NCBI GenBank assembly: GCA_963920635.1
Contig: OY987305.1
Span: 8,967,153 to 9,031,152, forward strand
Length of the DNA stretch: 64,000 bases
Source: Pseudeuparius sepicola
Lineage: Eukaryota > Arthropoda > Insecta > Coleoptera > Anthribidae
Reading direction: 5' to 3'
Position numbers and translations under genes: made by a program. Numbering within the stretch: the first letter of the stretch is position 1; every line of letters begins with the position of its first letter. Positions 11,349-36,303 of this stretch are shown in pieces. The notes below the pieces were generated by a model that worked only from the letters and a program-made list of their open reading frames with translations, searched no databases and had not been told where the DNA came from.

Positions 11349-12160
11349 TTTTTTCGTGTTAACACCCCTAAAAATCTAAGTAGGCTGTGCGAATTGAAGA
11401 AGACAATTGTTTGATTGATATACCCCTAAAAGTCCATCTGCGTTTTCTTTAAAGGGCATTTTTTATTTAAAATCTGACACCACAGAGTTAATCAGGACGC
11501 TCAAAAAACCCCATATACCAAATTTGGACAAAAAATATAAAGGGACGCCAGGGTGTCAAAGTTGAGCAAAATAGGAATTTTAAAGGCATCTGGCGAGTTA
11601 AGTGTGCCATGAAATTACTTGGAAACAGTTGAATGATCAACAGGACCATTCAGTGTTGATATGCAAAGATCCAATAAAAAATATACAAGGTGTTTTTCTC
11701 TGTGCCAACTCAAAACGCTAAATTTTTTAAACTTTATACCGGTCAACAATCGAGTATATCAAAACCGCCCCAGACTATAAACTAATTAAGTCTAAAAATA
11801 CAGAAGCTCTCACCATATGAGTTTAAGATGGTTGGTGTGCCAAGACCAGCAAAACACAGAAAATGTTTGACTCGCCAGATGCCTTTAAAATTCCAATTTT
11901 GCTCAATTTTGACACCTTGCAGAATGAAATTCCTTTCATATTTTTTGTCCAAATTTAGTATGTCTATATAATATGGTTTATGGTTTATCAAAAAACACAA
12001 CACTTTAAAAAATCGCAGAAGGCCAGGCTTTCCTGGCAATGCCAAACCAATACTTCACAAACGATGAACTTTCAAGGATATATTTATAAAAAAATGGCCT
12101 TCTTCAATTCCCACAGCCTACTTAGATTTTTAAGGGTGTTCATACGAAAAACCAGACACT
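11349..12160. mobile_element. fold-back element related to the 8980 and 51279 copies
   Basis: The left end at 11349 onward (ACACCCCTAAAAATCTAAGT) is inverted at about 12110-12160. Inside, the TTTAAAATCTGACACCACAG and GTCAAAGTTGAGCAAAATAG blocks match the 51279-52321 element. The outer ends differ from those of that element, so this may be a composite or a subfamily. Non-coding. Confidence 0.6.
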
Positions 12161-13186
12161 GTATACACTATGCTACTTTTTACATTTTTTTCTCTTTTTG
12201 TTCAGTATTTTATAATTACCACCAGTTTACCAGTAAACTATGATTATTTACCAGAAAAAATTGCCTAAAATCTCAATAAGTTGTATACAATTTTGTTTGC
12301 TCAAAATGTGCCTGATGTTAGGCTGTGTTGAATATTCCTATATTTTGAACATAGATAAATTTTGAATTTCTTGTGGCAACAACTCATAAGATACTAGTTT
12401 TATAAACAAAGTGAAAATGACATCAAGATGTCATGACAATATTAATTGTTAAAATTGTATTATTGTGATAATAAAGTAATTGCAAATTAATCTTATTATT
12501 TTTTAGTTTTAGCAATTTTTTGGTCATGAGTTGAAATGAAATTAGTTTGGCAAACTTTCCAGTTTAATCAATTTATCAATACATTTATTAACAAAAGTAC
12601 AAATAAACAAAAAAATACAAATAATGGAAATCTTATTTATGACTAAGAACCTACTACAATTGGTATGCAACATGCTGTACTGTCACTGGTTTTGTTAAAA
12701 TATATATATACAGTCTGAGATTAATTAGAAAGAAAGGTGAAAGCCCTCTGAAAAAATTAATGCACAATAATAAGAAAAAGGTACTATCAAATAGGAAAAC
12801 ATTTTATTTATTAGTGAAAGAGATAAAAACACAAAAATTTTAGAACACCAAAAATTACGATCTTATCTAATTCAATTATCTTCCCGATGTCATGAATAAG
12901 CACTTTCACCTTCCAATGCCACAAATATAGAGGATTTAACTTGCATCTCGTGTTTTTTTTGGCAAGATGAGGTATCAGTTTGAATTTCCATTTGATTTTA
13001 AAATCCGGGAAAGGAACCGGTCTATCACTGTTTCTATTTTCAAAAATGGACTGCCTTTGCGTATTTCTACGTGAAATCACAATAGAATGATAACAAATAA
13101 TGTGTTCACAATGATTATCTATGGTTCGCGACAAAAGAAACTTACTGTACTTGTATAAATACGTTATATACAACAAACGGTTCAGG
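12161..13186 (-). other. downstream region of vilse, possible 3' UTR
   Basis: Low-complexity AT-rich DNA between the fold-back element and the vilse stop codon. The 121-codon minus-strand ORF at 12811-13176 has no recognisable motif and probably reflects 3' UTR or spacer. A short (TA)n run lies near 12700. Confidence 0.3.
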
Positions 13187-20736
<7,550 letters not shown>

Positions 20737-20942
20737 TTTTTACATTGTATAATTATGCTTTCCTATGAGAGTTTGTTGATATGTTAATTAAGTTTTAATC
20801 CTATGTTATTGTCATAATAAGCCCCCATCGTTTTAATGAAGGTAAAGTTGAAAAAAACCTTATGAAAATAAAAATTATCCACAAAACCATAACTATCCCG
20901 TCAACGCCATTGTTTACTCTATTGATATGAGGTGAGGTGGGT

Positions 20943-22740
20943 CAAGAACGTTAAACCAGACAGGATAGCTCAATCACGCGAATCTGTCCGCCGAGCTGCC
21001 CGACGTGATGACGTCACAGTTAGACGTACTGCGTAAACTCGCACCACGAAACACCCAATCGCGCGCCTTCAGAAAGCGACTTATGCTTTTTTTTAAAGTT
21101 CATAAAAACAAAAAGTGAGCTTTAGATGCTTTTGCTTTTTCGGATTTATTTTTTAACGATTGTAAACAAATAGAAATCAATAAAGTTCACTCTTGTTTTT
21201 TAAACACGAGTTTTTTTATGACAATTTCTCCAACCAATACGAGAAAAAAGCGAATTATTGCAGCAAATGTGTTTTCAGAAGGTGCGAATTTTGCCTTAAA
21301 TAGTTTTTATTATGGCACACAGATTATAATATATTATACAGAATTATTCTGTTAATAATTGTGGGCCTCCTTTGATTAGTTTGATTTTGAAGAGCATTTT
21401 TGGATTATGATATTTATATTATAATATGTGAATGGTGAATCAATAATAAAAAATAGAACACTGATAAAATGCTCCAAGACAAATTAAAACACAGTTGAAA
21501 ACATAGGTAGTCATTTATTTATTCATAATTCATAAATAATAAATATTCTAATTTATAATTTTGTTTAATTTCCGCTTTTTTTTTTCGAAGAGGATCCACA
21601 GAACTATTTCTTTGTGAAGTATTATTAAGTATGTCGTGCTTTTAAATTTCGAAAATCGATTCTAATAATAGTTCTTAATTTACAAAAATCTTTTATAACT
21701 ACAAAAGGCATGTTAACTTCTTTTTTAAAAACTTCATCTGATTCCTGAATAATTGCTTGTCGGGGAATTTCAATTTCAGTAAGTGTCGGTGGGGAAGAAC
21801 TGCCTTCTAATTTTGCAGTTTCTCCACCTTCTATTGCAGACAAATCAACAAGTAATTTTTCTATTTCTTCCTTTCTTTGTCTTTCGGTAAGTCTATCAGA
21901 ACATGATGTATTACTTGTTGCCGAGGTTGTTGCAGTAATATTTTTTGTGGAAGGTATTTTTAATGTAGGAACTGCGTTTTTTTAAATGCTTTCTTAAAGG
22001 TACCTAAGCCTTAAATTAAAAAATATATATAAATATTTATATTCTTGCACTTTTTAGATGGCTAGCTAGCAAAGAAAATTTTACTTACCTAATACTTCAT
22101 TTCGAAGATCTCTTTCGTAGTCATTGTCTACAAAATGTTGTGAACATAATATATGGCTAGTGTTAGGGTTGAATTTATCTTTTCTTTTGCACCTTGATAT
22201 TCACTCACTTTGTATAGTTTTAGAGAAAAGGTCCTTTGGTTTTGGAAAAGCATGAAATATGATATTCTACCCAGTTTGGGCTTTTGTAGCATAAGTGATA
22301 TTACACCTATATACGGCACACCTTGTTCCCCCTGGCCTAGTCCCCGGCATATTTTCGTGTATAGGACTATTCTGTAAAGTAATATATATTATCAACCTCG
22401 TACTTTTATTATTAATAATATGCCAAGAAATGCTCACCTTCCCTTCTGTAGAAATTCAAGTATCAGGCACTTAGTGTCTCTGAATAATAATAAACACGGC
22501 ACAAAAATCAAATAAAAACAACACACAGACACACTTTATAACAGGTAAAACTCAAAAAATTCACAGTAATAAAGTAAAACCGAAAGAAATACGATAGAAA
22601 ATTAGAAAAACAAAGGTAAACAACGGGCGTACGATGTAACCTTCACCTAACGACGTCTAACGGTGACGTCACGGACTCGGTGGGCGCCGCGAACATTACA
22701 CCATTCAGATTGAGCTATCCTGTCTGGTTTAACGTTCTTG
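20943..22740 (-). mobile_element. TIR transposon (1.8 kb) with 9-bp duplication and THAP gene
   Basis: Terminal inverted repeats begin CAAGAACGTTAAACCAGACA and are near-identical for about 32 bp, then similar with gaps for roughly 60 bp more, including a GTGACGTCAC-type block. The 9-bp direct repeat GAGGTGGGT is present at 20934-20942 and 22741-22749. A 9-bp duplication suggests a Mutator-like element; the THAP domain suggests the P superfamily (usually 8 bp). I leave this open. It sits about 200 bp upstream of the vilse start codon. Confidence 0.8.
21625..22350 (-). pseudogene. THAP-domain protein carried by the TIR transposon, frameshifted
   Basis: Minus-strand reading from the ATG at 22350-22348 gives MPGTRPGGTRCAVYRC, the paired-cysteine start of a THAP domain. 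An FPKPKDL segment follows in another frame, then LCSQHFVDNDYERDL, the C-terminal Cys/His-Phe zinc ligands and the DYERD block, ending at a GTAAGT donor after 22089. A second exon (about 21990 to 21625) contains AVPTLKIP, a motif typical just after THAP domains, then an acidic, Ser/Thr-rich tail. Frame changes within the THAP part and at an A-run near 21980 mean it is broken in this copy. No RNase-H transposase core is visible, so the element carries a THAP-only protein. Confidence 0.6.
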
Positions 22741-22865
22741 GAGGTGGGTAACACAGATATCTCAATCTGTGATTCTATTTTCATATAAACTGTGCTCTAT
22801 TGCCCAAAATTCCAACATGCCCACCAACCTCCAGTAGAAAAATTGGAAACAAAACTTTCCCTAGA

Positions 22866-22990
22866 GTAGGTTTGTTTCGGCAGAATATCAAACCAATTTG
22901 AACCTGTCAGGAGCATGCGCAGTTTTATTTTGAGGATCCAAAAACGAAACTGCTCATGCTCCTGACGGTTTCACAAGATGAGCCTTTGAC
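22866..22990. mobile_element. diverged copy of the 7421-7567 MITE
   Basis: Starts TAGGTTTGTTTCGGCAGAA and contains GGAGCATGCGCAGTTT and its inverted partner CTGCTCATGCTCCTGACGG, as in the copy at 7421. The right end is lost. Confidence 0.5.
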
Positions 22991-23689
22991 AGGAAAAAAC
23001 AAACTGAGTGTCTCTGCTAACAACTGAGCTAAAGTCCTCAGTGTAGGGGCAAAAGGAACGCGGCTGGTTTATTTTAGTTTTCGTTTTGGTAAAATTTTGA
23101 AAACACTACTCACTCACACCACCAATTTAATATTTATTTTGTAATACTATAAATAAGTATATGTGATTCAATCCTATAAATAGCTTCGCGCCAAAACTAA
23201 TATCGGACCACACAGCTGATTTCACGAAAGGGCAGGCTCAACAACGATGATCCGAGATCGCTAAATCCCTGTCGATCGAACGTGTTATACCCTTGTTTAT
23301 AACAGAGACGTTATAAACAAGGGTTATACTGATCTGATCTGAAATCAGTTTGGTTTGGATCGATCCAGATCACTTCATAGACAAAAGACTGCTGTGCGTT
23401 GGCTTAAAAAAAGATCACTTATTTATTGCCAATCGAATACGGCCAATATGGTTCGTTACTACTGAAAAACAAGTTCATAAAATAGCTGTGAGCGTCAAGG
23501 AGCGAACAAAAAATATTTTCGAAGCAACCGAATTTCTAGAATTTCTTTAGTTAGATGGATCAGATAGATCAGATCTGTTTTAGTTTGCTCATTGGATAAG
23601 AACGGCTGTCCCCCACCCCCATTCGCTCCCTATTTATTCATCGACCGCATTTTGATCTGTTTGTCATTGACCCTCTGTATTCTGTGTCA
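22991..23689. other. divergent spacer between vilse and IMPDH
   Basis: Contains a stem-loop at about 23289-23329 (17-bp stem, loop AGAGAC) and several GATC-rich short palindromes at 23320-23365 and 23555-23575. No gene recognised; it may include upstream regulatory sequence of IMPDH. Confidence 0.35.
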
Positions 23690-23796
23690 CTTTGCAGTGT
23701 GCGCGGAAGCTTAGCTTTTTTCGCAGCTTTTGTCTTTTGTTATTATTATTCTTGTGGGATTTTTATCTTGCTTATTGACTCTGTGACGGACGGCAG
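23690..23796 (+). other. candidate 5' UTR exon of IMPDH
   Basis: A GC-richer stretch ends in ACGGCAG followed by GTGAATTT, a good donor site at 23797. The coding exon at 24210 is preceded immediately by an acceptor (TTTTGCAG, one base before the ATG), so an upstream non-coding exon must exist and this is the best candidate. The transcription start is not resolved. Confidence 0.45.
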
Positions 23797-24209
23797 GTGA
23801 ATTTAACAATCAAGGTTAGAACTTATGGGGAAACGCCACTGATAACTCGCTTTTCTATATTATATGCCCAATAGAAAAACCTGAGTTTACTAATTGCCGA
23901 AACACAAACACGGCATCGATTTTCAAGACGTTAACCTTACTTTCTTACCACGTGTAGCAGCAGAACCTTGTCTCGTGTACGTACCCCATTGAGGTAGTAC
24001 GTACCCTAATAAATTGAAGAACTAGAAATCCAATATGCTAATGTACGTGATAATTTGAGCGTGTTCACTTATATAAGCCTTTCGGTAAATCGAAGAGGCC
24101 TTAGAATTGCGTTTTAATTATAGCTGGGTTTCTTTATTGATTTTATCTTTGTATAAGGTACAGAATTGTCCTTTTTGCAACCCTAAGTGAATATTTTTAC
24201 TTTTGCAGG

Positions 24210-29419
<5,210 letters not shown>

Positions 29420-30814
29420 TTTTTTTTGTAATTTAACATTCTGCATTTCTTATATTACATTCGTATGATTTGGTGATTTAACGTCATTTTATTCAAAATT
29501 TACTATTTACTTTATTAATTGTTTTTTTATTATTTTGTTTGTTTAGGTGAAAATTGCAAAAGTATTTATATATAAATTATAGATAAGATTTTGATAACTG
29601 ATTACTTAATAATTTATATTCTATATCGGTTAGGTACTGTGTTATAAATAATTTTAAGTTCAAGGTTATTATTTTATTTTACAGCCTTATGCAAAATATG
29701 ATTAGAGTGGTTTAATCAAAATAGTGAACATAGAAATACCAAAATATATAATTAATGTTAAAATTGTAAAGATCTCGGAAAAGTGGCTAAAAGTTAATTA
29801 AACTACTTAATTTTTTATAGGAAAATTAATATAAATTTATTGCCAATAACAAATCCCTTGGCTGTTTTGTTACCTTAACTCTAGATTCATCGACACGGGA
29901 CCAAAATTGTGTCAAAAGTTTCCTATCTCATTAGGTTTTCTAGAATGTGTTCAAAGTTCTTAAATATTATGACCCTCCTGCGTTTACACATATCTCATTA
30001 AGGAAATAATTGAAATATTGTACAAGCATGATCCCGTGGCCCTACCGGAACCTTGAATGTATGCTTCCTTAATACTGAAATGTCATTGACAATAATTGTG
30101 AAAGCACCAAATATGCTTGTATCATTGTCAAGTATCAAACTACCAATTTTCATGATTTTCATTGGGTGTTCTTGTAAAAGCCTATATGTATTTGTTTTAG
30201 TCTAGAAGTTAAGGAAAAGCAGTAGGTACTTATAGTAAGTACTTAGTTTAGCAACTTAGTGGTTGTCGATAAGCTTTACATATCTATTAACCTCCATGTC
30301 GGAAAATTACCTTATTTCGGTTGATTATTAATGTTATTATGTAACTGTAGATAGGACCGAAATATTTTTATAAATTTATTTAAACATTATAAATGAACAT
30401 GACTCTTAAACTTCTTTTATTTTTCTTCAAAATACCCTTTCCCTTTTAATTTACTTATATACGGGGTGACTGAATGAAGTGTGGGCATCTTGTAAATTAT
30501 AGGCGATACGAGGAGAAAGTTAGACATCCCTAGAGGTTGCTGAGATTTAAAAAACTGAAGTTTCCAACTTTTAACATCGTTTCCAACCTTTAACATCGTT
30601 AGGACACTTAACGGGAAATTTATAAAATAACATTAAGGAACTCTTTCTTTTATAAAATTTCGCCCAAAAAGTACGGTTTTTGTACAATTTCATAAACGTT
30701 TAAAAGGAGAAGAATTTCTTATGATTTTTTTAAGGAAGGTTTTCAAAGTTTCAAATAGGGGTAAATTGCAAAAAACGAAATTCAATATGGAGGCTGCTAT
30801 CAGATGCAGATATT
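29420..30814. other. IMPDH 3' region and spacer
   Basis: The presumed 3' UTR is followed by AT-rich spacer. No strong AATAAA was seen close to the stop. No gene is recognised up to the repeat cluster. Confidence 0.35.
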
Positions 30815-32612
30815 CTAACAACCAGCAGTAACTCCCATTTGGGAATAGATTCTGTCAAATAGACGTAGCGTCGGGGCGGTTGAGCAGTTAGCTAGCGGCT
30901 GTAGTGGAGGCAATGCAGTGGCGTGCGTTTTTGTATATTGTAGTACATCTATCCTTCTAAGTTCTTAATATTGTTATGTTATGGATACCCAGACGAAGAA
31001 TGTAAACAAAAATAAACTTATTATATTATACAGTATCCTCCAAAAAGTTCGCACCATAGGGGGGAATTTTTTTAATTAACGTTTTATTTTAAAATTTAAT
31101 TTTGGGGTTACCTTTTGCTTTAAAAAAGATGAAAAATGACCCACTCAAACGTGGTCATGTGACTTTCGTTATCTGCCAAAAATGACATTTAAAAAAATAT
31201 ATCGCCAAAAATGGGTTTAGTTGTTAAACTATCAAAAAGTTTTACTTGAAAAAGTTGTTTGTTTTCAATTTTACGTAAGTGTACCAAATTTGAACGCTCT
31301 ACTAAAATATTTAGTTTTTTTGCCAATTTTTAATATTTATGAAATTTCTGAAAATTTTTAAAAACTCGAAACTCCGTAAAAACTATTTTATATCACTAGC
31401 TTTATCATTCTATTTTTTTTTATTACTAATTGCCGATAAGAATAGGTATTTTTCAAAAGAAAATGATATTTACGCTTTAAAATTCTGTTGTTTTTTACAA
31501 AGTTGATGTACCGTCTAGCCTTTGGGGTATAAATTTAGTTACATTATTACGTTTCCCAGTTCTAAATTGATGCCAAAATAATAATAAATTAAAATATCAT
31601 CAAACTATTTTACGTATCTACGCAAAATTCTTGACTTTTTTGGAACAAATAATTATTACCTTTAAGTTTAATTTCACATTAATCGATATTAATGAGTAGG
31701 CCATGGAGAGAATAGAAGCAATTGTTTTTATTTGACAGTTATCAACAGTTATCAACTGTGTATTTGACAGTTATCAACAGTTATCAACTGTCAAATAAAA
31801 ACAATTGCTTCTATTCTCTCCATGGCCTACTCATTAATATCGATTAATGTGAAATTAGGTAATAATTATTTCTTCCATAAAAGTCGAGAATTTTGCTTAG
31901 ATACGTAAAATAGTTTGATGATATTTTAATTTATTATTATTTTGGCATCAATTTAGAACTGGGAAACGTAATGTAACTAAATGTATACCCCAAAGGAGAC
32001 GGTACATCAACTTTGCAACAAACATAACAGAATTTTAAAGCGTAACTATCATTTTCTTTTGAAAAATACCTATTCTTATCGGTAATTAGTAATAAAAAAT
32101 GAATAGAATGATAAAGCTAGTGATATAAAATAGTTTTTTTGAAGTTTCGCGTTTTTAAAATTTTCAGAAATTTCATAAATATTAAAAATTGGCAAAAAGC
32201 TACCTAAATATTTTAGAACAGCGTTCAAATTTGGTAGACTTACGTAAAATTGAAAAGAAAACAACTTTTTCAAGTAAAACTTTTTGATATTTTAACAACT
32301 AAACCCATTTTTGGCGATATACTTTTTTTAAATGTCATTTTTGACAGATAACGAAGGTCACATGACCACGTTTAAGTGGATCATTTTTTTATCTTTTTTA
32401 AAGCAAAAGGTAACCCCAAAATTAAATTTCAAAATAAAACGTTAATTAAAAATTCCCCCCTATGGTGCGAACTTTTTGGAGGACACTGTAGTCATCAGTG
32501 AGAATAATTTTATTTGTACCTATTCTCTAAAACCCTCAATGTGAGCAGTATTCGATAGGTAGAAAAAATGTGATGTAAATCGTTTGTAATTATCTGAAAC
32601 CAGGTTTTTAAT
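30815..32612. mobile_element. family B copy split by a later insertion
   Basis: 30815-31030 and 32489-32612 are colinear with 33487-33860 of the full family B copy (for example GGGAATAGATTCTGTCAAAT and TATTGTTATGTTAT on the left, TTTATTTGTACCT and AAAACCCTCAAT on the right). The two halves are separated by the 1458-bp fold-back at 31031-32488. The outer left end is truncated or diverged. Confidence 0.7.
31031..32488. mobile_element. 1458-bp near-complete palindrome, TA-flanked
   Basis: The left end CAGTATCCTCCAAAAAGTTC and right end GAACTTTTTGGAGGACACTG start arms of roughly 700 bp each that are highly similar. Near the centre (31735-31790) the motif GACAGTTATCAACAGTTATC is itself repeated. 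TA borders both ends, and comparison with the intact family B copy shows insertion at a TA. Non-coding: ORFs such as 32076-32273 are arm sequence. Confidence 0.85.
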
Positions 32613-32615
32613 ATA

Positions 32616-33015
32616 CAGGGTGTTTCCTAAACATGCGGCAAAAATTCAAGTCCAGATTTGCCTCATTTCCTTCATGTCAGTTTCGTAAAAAAAATTCTTT
32701 TTGACATTATAAGAGTTGATCCAGGGTCGTGTTCACGGGGCAGCTCCTTTAGAATTTTACACAAAAATAATAACGTCCAGTTGGATTTTTCCAATTTTCA
32801 TAATGTGCTTGTTTAAAGCTATTAAAAATACAACTTTTTTGTGCTTTGATTTTTTTAGTATTTGGCATCGTTTTCGAGAAAAAAAAACGAAGTTTTGCAT
32901 GTCTGAAGCGACATACGTGAAATCAAGGGATAAAACAGTTGTATCTTTAGTTGCTTTATTCAAAACAATTCTTAGATTGTAATAACAAAAATTGTTAGAA
33001 AACTTTAGCACCCTG
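32616..33015. mobile_element. 400-bp TA-flanked element, short inverted ends
   Basis: CAGGGTG at 32616 and CACCCTG at 33015, with TA outside each end. Only short terminal similarity is present. The overlapping ORFs on both strands are low-complexity. Confidence 0.45.
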
Positions 33016-33465
33016 TATTTTGGAAATGAAGCAATTGCATATTTTTCAAACCTAATTATCTCCATGTAAGCAGTGACTACATGATCACTGAATTGAGCCA
33101 GTTATCTGGTTCTGAGCGCCTCATATATATGTATATTCTCTGCTTTTACGCTAGAATACGTGGACAGCGGCTCTGAAAACAAGCCGCTTGAAACAAATGG
33201 AAGGTGCGCTGTTTTGCTTGTAGTTTAAACCACAAAATATATAGGTTAGTTTAAACCACAAAATATTAGGTTTAAACCAGCGATTGCTCGGCGCATGCGT
33301 ATTTGTAAATTCCATGGTTATTCTAACCTGAAAATTTTGTGTTGATTTGGTGTAGGTTGTCGCGTTTTGAATCATGCTCTGGTAAAAGAATGAATGCAAG
33401 CAAAGCGCTTTTTCGCTGTCTCTACGGTAAACGCACCCCTGATGTGTTCACAGATTATCCACAGA

Positions 33466-34472
33466 CAGAGCATACAAAACAACAAGCATTCCTCCCTTTG
33501 GCGGGAAAATTCCGCGCACCCCATTTGGGAATAGATTCTGTCAAATAGACGCAGCGTCTGGGCGGTTGGGCAGTTCGTTACCGGCTGTATTCGAGGTAAT
33601 GCAGTGGCGTAGAGTGTGCGTTTTTGTGCAGTGTAAAATATTATCTACCGTTCTAAGTTTTTAATATTGTTATGTTATCCTATAGCGAAGAATGTAAACA
33701 AACATAAACTGATTACCTATGTCTCTATATGGCGTCATCAGTAGAAATTGTTTTTATTTGTACCTGTTCCCTAAAACCCTCAATAGAATAGTATTCTTTA
33801 GGCAGAAAAAAATGTTATATAAATCGTTTGAAATGACCTAAAACCGGTTTTGTAATATCGTATAAACCAAATCCTAAACGTTTATCGATCTCCTTTCATC
33901 CCTTAGATAGTGATTTGGATGTGTTTTACTGAACTTTTTCAAATAAAAAATTCAAGTTTTCTGGATGAGTACTATAGGTATAAACAAATTTAATTACTCT
34001 GTATAAAACATCTGTAAAAAGTTGTTTGAAATATTTTTAAAACTATACCTATTAAAGGCTATTACTAACTTAACAAGATTATAACGATATTTTCAAAAAG
34101 ACAGGGAGCAATATTTCGCTGTTATTATAGTTACAAGTTACAACCTCAACAATGAAGTTTAAGCAGAAATAATTCCTTTTTCATTTTACATGCCTGCTTT
34201 TTTCGTTGCTTCAACAAATATTTTTATTTATTCTTAACCGAACTAATTTTCCTAATTTACCAAAATAGCCTACTGGTTGACAAATTTTACGTACCGAACT
34301 GTATCTTACTACCACGTTATATAAATTACATAATGCCCTGGTACTCCTCTGTATTTCTGAATTGATTTTCCTGAATACATCTCTGATTTCTATTCCCCCG
34401 ATATGGCGTCAAGGTCATTGAATTTGCGGATGTCAAGAGTAAGTTAGACTGCTTTTTGTTTTATATGCTCTG
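33466..34472. mobile_element. TIR element (family B), full copy, 7-bp duplication
   Basis: The left end CAGAGCATACAAAACAACAA and right end TTTTTGTTTTATATGCTCTG are inverted repeats. The direct repeat CCACAGA lies at 33459-33465 and 34473-34479. At 1007 bp it is the longest copy; those at 15454 and 30815 are shorter or split. No transposase ORF is visible. Confidence 0.8.
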
Positions 34473-34649
34473 CCACAGATGTGTCCTCAAGCAGGTTGTA
34501 GAAAGTAGAAACACGGCAAGTCCGCAATATTGCAGCCAATCACTGCTCTAGTACGTGACGACACGGTCCTAGCGGAAATTTCAATAAGTAATTATTTTTT
34601 AGGCGTTTCCCGGCCGAATTTTATTTACTTAAAAATATAAAAAAATATA

Positions 34650-36067
34650 CAGTGTGTCCCTAGATGAGGTACCACACTCTTGTAAAGTTTCTTATATTTG
34701 ATTTTTCGAGAAAAAGTCATTCTTTATAAAAAGTTTTGCTTGTTCTTAAAATAAGATTGGCATGGAAAAAGTTAACATTACTTACACTGGTTGACTGGAA
34801 AATTGAAAAAACGTTAATTATCTTAAGATTAAACTGCCTCTATTTGTAAAGGTAGTGAAAAAAGTTATAAAGAAATTTTTGCAACGTAGTAAGTCACTTA
34901 CGTGTACAAAATTTCAAAGAGTTAGGCCTACTTTGATTTTCTTCTCGTTTTTCTTTGAGTAAATGGTTTTCTGTAAATAGTATGACAAAACTGTATTAAC
35001 AAAAGTTACCCAGAATGAAAGACTGCGCCTGATGACAAAATTTAACAATTCTAGGCCTACTTTTGTATTTTGGAAAATATTGGAAGAAACTCACAGTAGG
35101 TAAATTTTTTCATCGTACATAGTTTCCTACTCTAAGTAACTTTTGTTAATACAGTTTTGTCATACTATTTACAGAATAGTAGATTCTGTAATGAGGTTAG
35201 AATGAAAAAATTCGATACGAGTATCGATTTTTTTCAAAAAATTCGATACGAGTATCGATACGAGTATCGATTTTTTTCATTCTAACCGAGTAACAGACTG
35301 TATTTTCTCCACGACCATTCGTGAATGTAATTTCAGGTGGAGTATTATCAAATTCCATACCAAAATCACTCGATTTTTCACTCATTTTATTTAACTTAAA
35401 ACACGTTCGTAAATACTTATTATGAAGCGCACCCCCCCGCCGCTATTGTTGACAGCGAAGTTGACAGTCTTGAAATCCATGGCACTCTATGCTGTGTTTA
35501 GTTCGATTAGCGTGTATTCATTCATTATCTTGTTATGGAATGAAAATATATAAAATAATGCAATGATTTATTATTATTAGTACGAAATATTAGTATCCCT
35601 ATTATTATATTGTTTATTTATGGGCAATATAGATTACAAAAATTATATTAAAATCCTGGAAATACATGCAAAACACTCGAGAAGCAAGTATTTAAGGATA
35701 AATCATCTCGCTTAGAGTGAGAATTTTTAAGTTCTATTATTAAAAATGATTTTAGAATACTTACATTCACGAATCGTCGTGGAGAAAAACATTTAATCGA
35801 AGAAAAACAGGAAAAAAATCAAAAAATCACAGTTGGCCTTACACTTTGAAATTTTGTACACCTAATTAAGTAACTTAACACGCTGAACAAATTTTCTTTA
35901 TAACTTTTCAGTACCTATCTCTACAAATAGAGGCAGTAATGTTAACTTTTTCCATGCCAATCTTATTTTAAGAACAAGCAAAACTTTTTATAAAGAATGA
36001 CTTTTTCTCGAAAAATCAAATATAAGAAACTTTACAAGAGTGGGGTACCCCATCTGGGGACACACTG
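34650..36067. mobile_element. 1418-bp fold-back element, TA-flanked
   Basis: Begins CAGTGTGTCCCTAG and ends GGGGACACACTG, with TA at both borders and arms of several hundred bp, including the TTAACTTTTTCCATGCCAAT block. A cluster of GATACGAGTATCGAT palindromes lies at 35210-35285, placed asymmetrically inside. A related partial copy is in the pyrokinin gene at about 38335-38770. Confidence 0.75.
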
Positions 36068-36303
36068 TATATAAAAAAATATATATTAAAAAATCATGAA
36101 AAGGACAAAGGACCTTTAATGGAACATATGACAGACATTGCATTGAGATACAGATAACTATAAAAAAATACAACAAAATTGTTTAGTATTATACCAACGT
36201 ATGTGTAGGTCTCAATTTATTCTTTGTGATAAATTACATATTGCATAACATATATAACACTTTTTTCTTCATAATATATTGTTCCGTTTTTGTTTAATGG
36301 CAA

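Noticed and set aside
12811..13176. 121-codon minus-strand ORF beside vilse
   Set aside because: Lies just downstream of the vilse stop codon, with no domain; more likely 3' UTR or spacer.
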